From contig JBAYTA010000015.1 of the NCBI GenBank assembly GCA_041675865.1, forward strand, positions 1 through 29,317: a DNA stretch of 29,317 nucleotides, written 5' to 3'. Origin of the DNA: DUVT01 sp041675865. GTDB lineage: Bacteria; Bacillota_I; Bacilli_A; ML615J-28; CAG-698. Shown here piece after piece: positions 16,593 to 23,731 of this stretch. The notes under the pieces were generated by a model. It was not told where the DNA came from and made no database searches. It worked only from the letters and a program-made list of their open reading frames with translations. Every line of letters starts with the position of its first letter. Positions within the stretch are counted from its first letter, which is position 1. The translations under genes and the position numbers were made by a program.

Positions 16593-17496
16593 AGCTAGGC
16601 TTATTAATGATTATTATGTTTATTTAAAAGATGAACGTAATTATTCAAAATATACAATAGGTTCATATTTAAAAGACATTAAGGAATTTCAAAATTTTCT
16701 TAAAACAAATTCATTTGGTGAACTTATAGAAATTCAAAATAATATACCTAGATATTATTTAGCATACTTAAACAGAAAGTATTCTACAAGAAGTGTTGCA
16801 AGGAAATTAAGTAGTTTAAGGGGCTTTTTTAATTTCTTAATAAGAGAAGAGATTATAGAAAATAATGTGTTTTCTGATACTACTGCTCCTAAGGTTGAAA
16901 AGACACTTCCTAAGATGGTATATAAGGATGAATTAAATAAACTGTTTGATTCAATTGATACTACTACTGCTATAGGAAAAAGAGATTATGCGCTTTTAGA
17001 AGTATTATATGGAACAGGGTTACGTGTAAGTGAGTTTGTTAGTTTAAGAATTCAAGATATAGATTTTTATAATATGAACTTAATTGTTATGGGGAAAGGT
17101 AATAAGGAAAGATATGTTCCGATTCATGAGGGAATAAAGGAAGCATTGCTTGATTATATTAATTTTGGCAGAGATGAATTACTAAAAAGAAATAAGAATC
17201 AAATTCCTGATAATTTGTTTGTGAATTTCAAAGGAGGTCCTCTAACACCAAGAGGAGTTAGAGTTATCTTAAATGACTTAAATACAAATGCAATGAATAA
17301 TTTAAACATATCTCCGCATATGTTAAGGCATTCATTTGCGACACATTTGCTTGATAATGGGGCAGATTTAAGAAGTGTTCAAGAATTATTAGGACATGCT
17401 AATCTTTCTACAACTCAAATCTATACTCATGTATCAAAAGAAAAACTAATTGAAGAAGTTGGTAAACACCATCCAATGGCTAAGGAGGAGGAATAA
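16585..17496 (+). CDS. xerC: Tyrosine recombinase XerC
   Basis: Site-specific recombinase that resolves chromosome dimers at dif with a partner recombinase. The ATG at 16585 is preferred over a GTG at 16576 because AAAGGTG (16572-16578) then acts as ribosome-binding site. The product is 303 residues, with an N-terminal core-binding domain (about 1-85) and a C-terminal catalytic domain. All six active-site residues are present: R147 (GTGLRVSE), K171 (GKGNKER), H245 and R248 (HMLRH), H271 (LGHAN) and nucleophile Y280 (TQIYTH). XerC is chosen over XerD on the trmFO neighbourhood. In other Bacilli hslVU and codY follow, but here dut follows. Confidence 0.92.
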   Translation: MDEARLINDYYVYLKDERNYSKYTIGSYLKDIKEFQNFLKTNSFGELIEIQNNIPRYYLAYLNRKYSTRSVARKLSSLRGFFNFLIREEIIENNVFSDTTAPKVEKTLPKMVYKDELNKLFDSIDTTTAIGKRDYALLEVLYGTGLRVSEFVSLRIQDIDFYNMNLIVMGKGNKERYVPIHEGIKEALLDYINFGRDELLKRNKNQIPDNLFVNFKGGPLTPRGVRVILNDLNTNAMNNLNISPHMLRHSFATHLLDNGADLRSVQELLGHANLSTTQIYTHVSKEKLIEEVGKHHPMAKEEE

Positions 17497-17957
17497 TGAG
17501 AGGGTTTGAGATTGTAAGTGTAGCTGAGTTAAAAAAATATAAATTAGATTCTAAGAGTGTGAAAACACCAAAGCGAGGTACTAAAAATTCTGCTGGTTAT
17601 GATTTCTATATTCCACTTGATATCAGTTTAAAACCAAATAGTAAAGTAATTATTCCTACAGGAATAAAAGCTTATATGGAAAGTGACGAAGTCTTATTAT
17701 TAGTTATAAGGTCAAGCCTTGGAATTAAATATGGAATTAGACTATTAAATCAAGTAGGAGTAATTGATAGTGACTATTATAATAATCCTGAAAATGAAGG
17801 GCATATTTTAATCGGAGTTGAAAACACTAGTAATGAGGAAATTAGCTTTAAAACAGGTGATAGATTAGCGCAGGGTATCTTTATGAAGTACTTAATAAGT
17901 GATCAAGAAAAAGAACCTAAAGTCTCAAGACTTGGGGGGATTGGAAGCACATTCTAG
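17496..17957 (+). CDS. dut: dUTP diphosphatase (dUTPase)
   Basis: Hydrolyses dUTP to dUMP and pyrophosphate, keeping uracil out of DNA and feeding thymidylate synthesis. The 153-residue trimeric-type enzyme shows the five family motifs: AGYDFYIP (1), IRSSLG (2), NQVGVIDSDYYNNP (3), GDRLAQGIF (4) and SRLGGIGSTF (5). AAGGAGGAGG precedes the ATG, which overlaps the xerC stop by one base (TAATG), so translation is likely coupled. No strong terminator follows in the 40 bases before the rpsB promoter. Confidence 0.95.
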   Translation: MRGFEIVSVAELKKYKLDSKSVKTPKRGTKNSAGYDFYIPLDISLKPNSKVIIPTGIKAYMESDEVLLLVIRSSLGIKYGIRLLNQVGVIDSDYYNNPENEGHILIGVENTSNEEISFKTGDRLAQGIFMKYLISDQEKEPKVSRLGGIGSTF

Positions 17958-17994
17958 GTAATTTTTAATTGGTAAAAAACGAATTTAAAAACAT

Positions 17995-18023
17995 TTGCAT
18001 TGAATGCATAATTGTGGTATAAT
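17995..18023 (+). promoter_or_regulatory. Strong rpsB promoter with embedded palindrome
   Basis: TTGCAT (17995-18000) and TATAAT (18018-18023) have a 17-base spacer. A TGG directly before the -10 makes it extended. TGCATT-G-AATGCA (17996-18008) is a perfect inverted repeat that covers the -35 and the start of the spacer, a possible operator. Confidence 0.88.
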
Positions 18024-18155
18024 ATGTGAGGCAATAAAAAAAATACACACACAAAAGGAGATTATCGTCAAGTGCGTAAAACATTGGTTTTATGGAGCGT
18101 TAATCGTTGAGAGTTGTGGAGGCCAAACAAAATAAAAAAAGGAGAATTTTAAATT
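18024..18155 (+). promoter_or_regulatory. Structured 5' leader of rpsB-tsf, possible leader peptide
   Basis: The ~125-nt untranslated leader holds TAAAAC-ATTG-GTTTTA (18077-18092), a 6-bp hairpin, which can be enclosed by GATTA (18060-18064) with TAATC (18101-18105). AAAAGGAG (18053-18060) precedes a GTG at 18072 that opens a 12-codon frame ending TGA 18108-18110. No terminator is seen, so any control would act on translation. The function is inferred from position: ribosomal-protein operons are often autoregulated through such leaders. Confidence 0.45.
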
Positions 18156-19073
18156 ATGTCAGTAATTACGAAAAATCAATTACTTGAAGCTGGAGTTCAT
18201 TTCGGTCATAATACTCGCCGTTGGAACCCGAAAATGAAAGAGTATATCTTTGGAGAAAGAAATGGTATCTACATCATTGATTTAGATAAGACTGTTACTT
18301 TAGTTGAAGAAGCATATAAAGAGCTATTCAATATTGCACAAAATAATGGTACAGTTTTATTTGTAGGTACAAGAAAACAAACTCAAGAAGTTATTAAAGA
18401 AGAAGCTATTCGTTGTGGACAATTCTATGTTGATCAACGTTGGTTAGGTGGAACACTTACAAACTATAAGACAATTCGTCGTAGTATTGGTCGTTTATAT
18501 GAAATTGAAAAAATGGAAGAAGATGGAATCTTCGATGTTTTACCTAAAAAAGAAGTTATTTTAATTAAAAAAGAAAAAGAAAAATTAGACAAATTCTTTG
18601 GCGGAATTAGAGATATGAAAAACGCTCCAAGTGCAATGGTTGTTGTTGACCCTAAAAGTGAACACATTGCAGTTAAAGAAGCGCGTAAATTAGGAATACC
18701 TATTTTTGGTTTAGTAGATACTAACTGTGATCCAGATGAAGTAGATTTCGTTATTCCTGGAAATGATGATGCTATTCGTGCTGTAAAATTAATTGTTGGT
18801 ACTTTAGCAAATGCGGTTGTGGAAGCACAAGGTGGCACACCAATCGTTATTGAATTTACTGATGAACCACAACAAGAAGATAGAAATCGTCGTGGTGGTA
18901 GAGGTGACAGAAGACCGAATAAAGGTAGACAAAGAAGAGATAATTTTGATAGACCTGCAAGAACTGAAAGACCTGCAAGAACTGAAAGACCTGTTAAAGA
19001 AGAAAAAGAAGCTACTAAAGAAGTAGAAGCAAGTGCTCCTGAAGCAGTTAAGGAGGAAGTAAAAAATGATTAA
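18156..19073 (+). CDS. rpsB: 30S ribosomal protein S2 (uS2) with long charged tail
   Basis: Small-subunit ribosomal protein. The S2 body covers about residues 1-230: GVHFGHNTRRWNPKMKEYI, FVGTRKQTQE, YVDQRWLGGTLTN and VDPKSEHIAVKEARKLGIP. The remaining ~70 residues form a low-complexity extension beyond the usual end: an RG/R-rich part (DRNRRGGRGDRRPNKGRQRR), then two RPARTE units and an acidic/lysine end. AAAGGAG precedes the ATG. CGT/CGC arginine codons are more frequent here than in the neighbouring AGA-rich genes, as expected for high expression. The stop overlaps tsf by 8 bases. Confidence 0.97.
   Translation: MSVITKNQLLEAGVHFGHNTRRWNPKMKEYIFGERNGIYIIDLDKTVTLVEEAYKELFNIAQNNGTVLFVGTRKQTQEVIKEEAIRCGQFYVDQRWLGGTLTNYKTIRRSIGRLYEIEKMEEDGIFDVLPKKEVILIKKEKEKLDKFFGGIRDMKNAPSAMVVVDPKSEHIAVKEARKLGIPIFGLVDTNCDPDEVDFVIPGNDDAIRAVKLIVGTLANAVVEAQGGTPIVIEFTDEPQQEDRNRRGGRGDRRPNKGRQRRDNFDRPARTERPARTERPVKEEKEATKEVEASAPEAVKEEVKND
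18951..18993 (+). repeat. 18-bp tandem repeat in the rpsB tail
   Basis: AGACCTGCAAGAACTGAA is repeated perfectly at 18951-18968 and 18969-18986, with a third partial copy to 18993. It encodes RPARTE units in the disordered tail of S2. Confidence 0.92.
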
Positions 19074-19938
19074 TGCTCAATTAGTTAAACAATTACGTGA
19101 AATGACTGGTGCTGGAATGATGGATTGCAAGAAAGCATTAGTTGCAACAAATGGAGATTTAGAAGAAGCTGTAACATGGTTACGTGAAAACGGAATCATG
19201 AAAGCACAAAAGAAAGCAGAAAGAATCGCTGCTGAAGGTGCTTGTGCATTTGTAGTTGATGGAAACAAAGCAGTTATTTACGAAGTAAATAGTGAGACTG
19301 ATTTCGTTGCTAGAAACGAAAAATTCCAAGACTTAGTAAACAACATTGGTGAAGCGATTGTTAAGAGTAATGCTACTAATGAAGAAGAAGCTCTAAATGC
19401 AAAACTTGGAGAAGAAACTGTTAGTGATATGATTGTTAACGGTACTGCAACAATCGGTGAAAAATTATCATTAAGAAGAGTTACAATTGTTGAAAAGAAT
19501 GATACACAAGTATTTGGAACTTATTCTCATATGAATGGTAAAATTGCTGTATTAACTGTTGTAGAAGGGGACAATGAAGAAGTTGCAAAAGATGTATGTA
19601 TGCATGTTGCTGCAATGAACCCTAAATATTTAGATAGAAATTCAGTTGATGAAAAATACTTAGAGAGCGAAAGAGAAATCTTAAGAGCAGAAACTATTAA
19701 TGAAGGAAAACCTGAAAAGATAGTTGATAGAATTGTTGATGGAAAAGTTCAAAAACTATTAAAGAATATTTGTTTAGTAGATCAAGAATTTGTTAAGAAT
19801 CCTGATGTGACTGTTGAACAATATGCAAAACAAAATAATTCAAAGATAATCTCATTTGTACGCCTTGAAGTTGGAGAAGGAATCGAGAAGAAAGTTGATG
19901 ACTTTGCTGCAGAAGTTATGGCAGCTGTCAACGCTTAA
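19066..19938 (+). CDS. tsf: Elongation factor Ts
   Basis: Nucleotide-exchange factor for EF-Tu. The 290-residue protein starts with the UBA-like N-terminal domain (LVKQLREMTGAGMMDCKKAL), followed by the TDFVARN motif (T78-N84), whose Asp and Phe contact EF-Tu. Two core subdomains then repeat the fold, as in other bacterial EF-Ts. AAGGAGG lies before the ATG within the end of rpsB. The 8-base overlap with rpsB indicates coupled translation, the normal arrangement. A terminator follows. Confidence 0.98.
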   Translation: MINAQLVKQLREMTGAGMMDCKKALVATNGDLEEAVTWLRENGIMKAQKKAERIAAEGACAFVVDGNKAVIYEVNSETDFVARNEKFQDLVNNIGEAIVKSNATNEEEALNAKLGEETVSDMIVNGTATIGEKLSLRRVTIVEKNDTQVFGTYSHMNGKIAVLTVVEGDNEEVAKDVCMHVAAMNPKYLDRNSVDEKYLESEREILRAETINEGKPEKIVDRIVDGKVQKLLKNICLVDQEFVKNPDVTVEQYAKQNNSKIISFVRLEVGEGIEKKVDDFAAEVMAAVNA

Positions 19939-19945
19939 AATAAAT

Positions 19946-19972
19946 AGGCGCTTTTTATAAGGTGCCTTTTTT
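19946..19972 (+). terminator. Terminator after tsf
   Basis: AGGCGC (19946-19951) pairs with GTGCCT (19962-19967) through six pairs including one G-T, followed by six T. It may be partial, since pyrH starts only 25 bases later and no separate promoter is obvious. Confidence 0.7.
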
Positions 19973-19997
19973 GTTAATTTAAAATATTGGAGGGTTT

Positions 19998-20714
19998 ATG
20001 AAAAGAAGAATTGTATTAAAGTTAAGTGGTGAAGCACTTGCTGGAAGTGAGAAAATTGGAATTTCTCATAAAAGAGTAAATGAGATTGCTGATGATATAA
20101 AAGAATTATACGATTTAGGCAATATTGAATTATCAATTGTTGTAGGTGCTGGAAACATATGGCGAGGAAGGGATGCACTTGATTCTGGTATGGAAAGATC
20201 AAGCGCTGATTATATGGGCATGCTCGCAACAATTCTTAATGCATTGGCTCTTCAAAATGCGTTAGAAAGATTAGGCCTTGATACAAGAGCTATGACATCT
20301 TTACAAATACCTGCTGTAGCTGAGCCTTATATTAGAAGAAAAGCACTTTCTCATTTAGATAAAAATCGTATCTTGATCTTTGGTGGGGGAAATGGAATTC
20401 CGTTTTTCACAACAGATACAACTGCTGCTTTAAGAAGTGCAGAACTTGGTGCTGAATTAATTCTAATGGCTAAAAATGGGGTTGATGGAGTTTATGATGA
20501 TGATCCTAGACTTAATGGAAAAGCTAAAAAATATGAGAAACTAACTCATCAAGATGTTTTAGATAGAAATCTAAAAGTTATGGACCTAACAGCTGCAACA
20601 TTATGTAAAGAGAATGATATAGATATATTAGTATTTGATATGAATGTAAAAGGAAATATGGCACGTGCTGTAAAAGACTTCTCAATAGGCACGCTAATTT
20701 CCAATAAAATATAA
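19998..20714 (+). CDS. pyrH: UMP kinase
   Basis: Phosphorylates UMP to UDP for RNA, DNA and wall-precursor synthesis. The 238-residue amino-acid-kinase-fold protein starts KRRIVLKLSGEALAG, with the phosphate-binding KLSGEAL. GAGNIWRGRD (the GTP-sensing and UMP region), GGGNGIPFFTTDTTAALR and AKNGVDGVYDDDP (ATP-binding) are all typical of bacterial PyrH. TGGAGG precedes the ATG. The rpsB-tsf-pyrH-frr order is nearly universal in bacteria. Confidence 0.97.
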   Translation: MKRRIVLKLSGEALAGSEKIGISHKRVNEIADDIKELYDLGNIELSIVVGAGNIWRGRDALDSGMERSSADYMGMLATILNALALQNALERLGLDTRAMTSLQIPAVAEPYIRRKALSHLDKNRILIFGGGNGIPFFTTDTTAALRSAELGAELILMAKNGVDGVYDDDPRLNGKAKKYEKLTHQDVLDRNLKVMDLTAATLCKENDIDILVFDMNVKGNMARAVKDFSIGTLISNKI

Positions 20715-20732
20715 ATAAGAAAGGACTATATT

Positions 20733-21290
20733 ATGCCACAAAGTATTTATAATCTTGGAGAAGATAGAATGAATAAAGCAATTGCTGCTTATTCAAAAGA
20801 ACTAAACTCAGTAAGAACTGGAAGAGCTAATCCAGCAATTTTAAATGGTGTACAAGTTTCATACTATGGTGTTCCATCACCATTGAATCAAATTGCATCA
20901 ATTTCTGTTCAAGAGGCTACACAATTAGTGATTAAACCTTTTGATAAATCTATCTTAAAAGATATTGAAAAAGCTATTCAACTAGCTGATTTAAATTTAG
21001 TTCCTGTAAATGATGGAACTGTTATCAGAATTAATTTTCCACCACTAACAGAACAAAGAAGAAAAGAATTTGCGAAAGAAGTTAAAACTTATGCAGAAAA
21101 TGCAAAAATCGCAGTTCGTAATATTCGTCGTGATATGATGGAACAATTAAAGAAATTGGAAAAAGATGGAGATATCAGTGAAGATGATCAAAAACGCGAA
21201 AGTGAAAAAGTTCAAAAGTTAACTGATAAATTTACTGAAGAAGTAGATAAATTATTTAAAGATAAAGAAAAACAAATAATGGAAATCTAA
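20733..21290 (+). CDS. frr: Ribosome recycling factor
   Basis: Splits post-termination ribosomes together with EF-G. The 185-residue length and the sequence are standard: LNSVRTGRANPAIL in the first helix region, NDGTVIRINFPPLTEQRR in domain II, and a long basic C-terminal helical part (VRNIRRDMMEQLKKLEKD). AAGAAAGGA precedes the ATG 18 bases after pyrH. A strong terminator follows, which separates it from the rubrerythrin gene. Confidence 0.98.
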   Translation: MPQSIYNLGEDRMNKAIAAYSKELNSVRTGRANPAILNGVQVSYYGVPSPLNQIASISVQEATQLVIKPFDKSILKDIEKAIQLADLNLVPVNDGTVIRINFPPLTEQRRKEFAKEVKTYAENAKIAVRNIRRDMMEQLKKLEKDGDISEDDQKRESEKVQKLTDKFTEEVDKLFKDKEKQIMEI

Positions 21291-21295
21291 TATAA

Positions 21296-21322
21296 AGGTC
21301 TTGGTAATCCCAAGACTTTTTT
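21296..21322 (+). terminator. Intrinsic terminator after frr
   Basis: GTCTTGG is paired with CCAAGAC (21298-21304 / 21310-21316, extended by G-T and A-T pairs), followed by a T run. Confidence 0.9.
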
Positions 21323-21336
21323 GTATGAATTAGCCC

Positions 21337-21365
21337 TTGTAAATAAGTAAATATTAAAGTATAAT
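21337..21365 (+). promoter_or_regulatory. Promoter of the rubrerythrin gene
   Basis: TTGTAA (21337-21342) and TATAAT (21360-21365) are 17 bases apart. A 10-bp palindrome ATAATATTAT overlaps the -10 but does not fit the full PerR box. Confidence 0.75.
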
Positions 21366-21401
21366 ATTATTGTCTTAATTAAATAAACAAGGAGGAAATT
21401 T

Positions 21402-21938
21402 ATGGAGTTAAAAGGCTCAAGAACTGAGAAAAATTTGATGACTGCATTTGCTGGTGAATGCCAAGCAAGAACTAAATATTCATTCTATGCATCCCAAGCA
21501 AAGAAAGAGGGGTTTGTACAAATAGCTAACTTTTTCAATGAAACTTCTGAAAATGAAAAAGAACATGCAAAAATTTGGTTTAAATTATTACATGATGGTA
21601 TTCCAACAACAGCACAAAATTTAATGGATGGGATTGCTGGAGAAAATTATGAATGGACAGAAATGTATGCTGAATTTGCAAAGGTAGCAAGAGAAGAAGG
21701 ATTTAATAAAATTGCATTCCTATTTGAAGGTGTTGCAAATATTGAAAAAGATCATGAAGCTAGATATCAAGCATTACTAGATAATATTAATGCTGATCAA
21801 GTATTTAAAAGAGAAGAAAAAGATGTATGGATTTGTTTAAACTGCGGACACATTCATTATGGGAAAAATGCTCCTAAGAAATGTGCTGTATGTGATCACG
21901 ACCAAGCTTACTTCGCTTTACATAGAAGAGATTACTAG
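21402..21938 (+). CDS. Rubrerythrin
   Basis: Peroxide-scavenging non-haem iron protein of anaerobes, reducing H2O2 to water with electrons passed through its rubredoxin-like domain. The ferritin-like domain (about 1-140) carries iron ligands in GECQART, NEKEHA and NIEKDHEAR. The C-terminal rubredoxin domain has CLNCGHIHYG and CAVC, giving two CxxC knuckles. The 178-residue length is normal. AAGGAGG precedes the ATG. It has its own promoter and terminators on both sides, so it is an independent gene placed inside the otherwise conserved frr-uppS interval. It argues for an oxygen-sensitive host. Confidence 0.97.
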   Translation: MELKGSRTEKNLMTAFAGECQARTKYSFYASQAKKEGFVQIANFFNETSENEKEHAKIWFKLLHDGIPTTAQNLMDGIAGENYEWTEMYAEFAKVAREEGFNKIAFLFEGVANIEKDHEARYQALLDNINADQVFKREEKDVWICLNCGHIHYGKNAPKKCAVCDHDQAYFALHRRDY

Positions 21939-21971
21939 AAATTATAATAAAAAACTAAATTTGAATTAATA

Positions 21972-22014
21972 AAAAAAACAGCATTTGGATTGTTTAATTA
22001 AGTGCTGTTTTTTT
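21972..22014 (+). terminator. Intrinsic terminator after rubrerythrin
   Basis: AAAAAAACAGCA (21972-21983) pairs with TGCTGTTTTTTT (22003-22014) over 12 bp with a 19-base loop. Confidence 0.82.
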
Positions 22015-22104
22015 ATATTCTTTTGTTTGATTTTTAAAAGATAGATTTCTTTTATATGTCATTTTAGAAACTAAATAAATATGGAAATATAATGGTTTTT
22101 AGTG

Positions 22105-22110
22105 TATAAT
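22105..22110 (+). promoter_or_regulatory. -10 element of the uppS-proS unit
   Basis: A perfect TATAAT lies 21 bases before the uppS ATG. The -35 (near 22082) is poor, so the promoter call rests mainly on the -10 and the terminator upstream. Confidence 0.5.
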
Positions 22111-22131
22111 ATAAAAAGTGGAGATAATATT

Positions 22132-22839
22132 ATGAGGAAATCAAAATTAGACTTAACAAGATTGCCAGAGCATATTGGAATAATTATGGATGGCAATGGT
22201 ACATGGGCAAAGAAAAGAGGATTACCTAGAAATTATGGGCATAAAAAAGGAGCTAAAACTTTAATAGATTTAGTCTATTATGCAAATGAATTAGGTATTA
22301 AATATTTTACTGTATTTGCTTTTAGTACGGAAAATTGGAAGAGACCAAAAGAAGAAGTTGATTATCTTATGAATTTACCAATTGATTTTATAAATGAAAA
22401 TAAAGATAAAATGAATAATGATAATATTAAAATTAGTTTAATTGGTAGAAGAGATAGAATTAATGATGAATTAAAAGAAAAAATAAATGAGATAGAAGAA
22501 GAAACTAAAAATAATAGTGGATTACATTTTATTATCGCTTTTGATTACGGCTCTCAGGATGAAATTGTTAGAGCTATTAATAATATCATAAAAGATAAAG
22601 TAGAAATTGTTAATGAAGAATTGTTTGAAAGTTATTTGGATACTAATGGGTTCCCTATGGTTGATTTATTAATTAGAACAAGTAAACAAATCAGAATAAG
22701 TAATTTTCTTTTATGGCAAATTGCTTATAGTGAGCTTTTCTTTACAAACACACTATGGCCAGATTTTAATATTAAAGAATTTAATAAAGCTTTAATTGAA
22801 TATCAAAAACGAGAGAGACGTTTTGGAGGATTAAAATGA
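22132..22839 (+). CDS. uppS: Undecaprenyl-diphosphate synthase-like cis-prenyltransferase with altered motifs
   Basis: Makes the C55 lipid carrier for wall synthesis from isopentenyl diphosphate. The ATG at 22132 has GTGGAG upstream; an in-frame GTG at 22102 overlaps the promoter. The 235-residue protein keeps HIGIIMDGNG (catalytic D20), NYGHKKGAK, FAFSTENWKRP, RISNFLLWQIAYSELFF and LWPDF. Three normally conserved sites differ: GRW is GTW (T24), NYGGR is DYGSQ (138-142), and RTSGEQR is RTSKQIR (182-188). These normally bind pyrophosphate and Mg2+, so activity or chain length may be altered. It overlaps cdsA by 4 bases (ATGA). The family is certain; the product is not. Confidence 0.9.
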   Translation: MRKSKLDLTRLPEHIGIIMDGNGTWAKKRGLPRNYGHKKGAKTLIDLVYYANELGIKYFTVFAFSTENWKRPKEEVDYLMNLPIDFINENKDKMNNDNIKISLIGRRDRINDELKEKINEIEEETKNNSGLHFIIAFDYGSQDEIVRAINNIIKDKVEIVNEELFESYLDTNGFPMVDLLIRTSKQIRISNFLLWQIAYSELFFTNTLWPDFNIKEFNKALIEYQKRERRFGGLK

Positions 22840-23723
22840 AAAAAAGAGTTATAACAGGTGCTGTTTTACTTTCAATAGTAGTACCATTAATTATGATTGA
22901 CCATATTAAGTATCCTATAGTTGGTATTTTATTTTTAATACTAGGTGTATTTTTAAGTATGGTTGCCTCATTTGAAATGATGAATATGTTCTATACAAAA
23001 TATAAGTCTTTAAAAAACTACCGTTTTTTTATTGGTGTTTTTAATGGACTCATCGTTTTAGGAATTCATTATTCTTCTAGTTTTTCATACTCTATTGAAA
23101 TAATATTATTACTTCTTGTTGTAATACTTATAATGTTACTTACTATATTTACTAAAGATACATCTGCATATGATATTATGGCGTGTATTACTACAGTTGC
23201 TTATTGTGGATTAATGTTTGGTTATGTTATTAATATAAGATACTTAGAACCATTTCCAGTTGGTGAAACATTAATTTACTTAAGAGGTGGTAGAAGTTTT
23301 GGTTATCTATATTCTATAGTTTTAGCAACAGACACATTTGCTTATATATTTGGAATTAAGTTTGGTAAAAAAAGACTAGCTCCTGATATTAGTCCTAAAA
23401 AGAGTGTTGAAGGCGCTATTGCAGGATTAATTGGCGGAAGTCTATTTGGAGTTTTAGTAATCTTTTTATTAAAAATTTCTAATCATACAAATAATCAAGA
23501 ATTACTTGCAGTTATAATTACTGGTTTCTTCTTGTCTATGTTCTTATCTTTTATGGTTCAAATTGGAGATTTAGTAGCATCTAAATTGAAAAGAACTTAT
23601 GAGATAAAAGATTTTGGAACTATATTTCCCGGACATGGCGGAGTAATAGATAGATTTGATAGTTTAATCTATGCTGGTGTTGCATATTATATTATTGTGC
23701 AAGTCTTATATATGGTATTATAG
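22836..23723 (+). CDS. cdsA: Phosphatidate cytidylyltransferase
   Basis: Membrane enzyme that converts phosphatidic acid and CTP to CDP-diacylglycerol, the precursor of bacterial phospholipids. The 295-residue protein has about eight hydrophobic segments. The C-terminal CDS signature is complete: S249, K252-R253, K258-D259 and then FGTIFPGHGGVIDRFDS, ending in a last membrane helix. Translation starts in the ATGA shared with the uppS stop. The order uppS-cdsA-dxr-rseP is conserved in Bacillota and ties lipid-carrier and phospholipid synthesis together. Confidence 0.96.
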   Translation: MKKRVITGAVLLSIVVPLIMIDHIKYPIVGILFLILGVFLSMVASFEMMNMFYTKYKSLKNYRFFIGVFNGLIVLGIHYSSSFSYSIEIILLLLVVILIMLLTIFTKDTSAYDIMACITTVAYCGLMFGYVINIRYLEPFPVGETLIYLRGGRSFGYLYSIVLATDTFAYIFGIKFGKKRLAPDISPKKSVEGAIAGLIGGSLFGVLVIFLLKISNHTNNQELLAVIITGFFLSMFLSFMVQIGDLVASKLKRTYEIKDFGTIFPGHGGVIDRFDSLIYAGVAYYIIVQVLYMVL

Positions 23724-23731
23724 GCAAGAAT

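Noticed and set aside
18464..18838. 124-residue open frame on the minus strand
   Set aside because: It is antisense to rpsB, has no ribosome-binding site and a composition expected from the reverse of a coding strand.
18951..18993. Possible CRISPR-like repeat
   Set aside because: The copies are contiguous without spacers and in frame in rpsB; it is a coding tandem repeat.
18811..19026. 71-residue K/E-rich frame on the plus strand
   Set aside because: A frame shadow of the low-complexity S2 tail, fully inside rpsB and without a start signal.
19996..20232. 78-residue minus-strand frame over pyrH
   Set aside because: Antisense shadow of a certain gene, with no start signal or recognisable content.
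21350..21372. PerR/Fur box at the rubrerythrin promoter
   Set aside because: Only half of the PerR consensus aligns; the ATAATATTAT palindrome overlaps the -10 and is expected in such AT-rich DNA.
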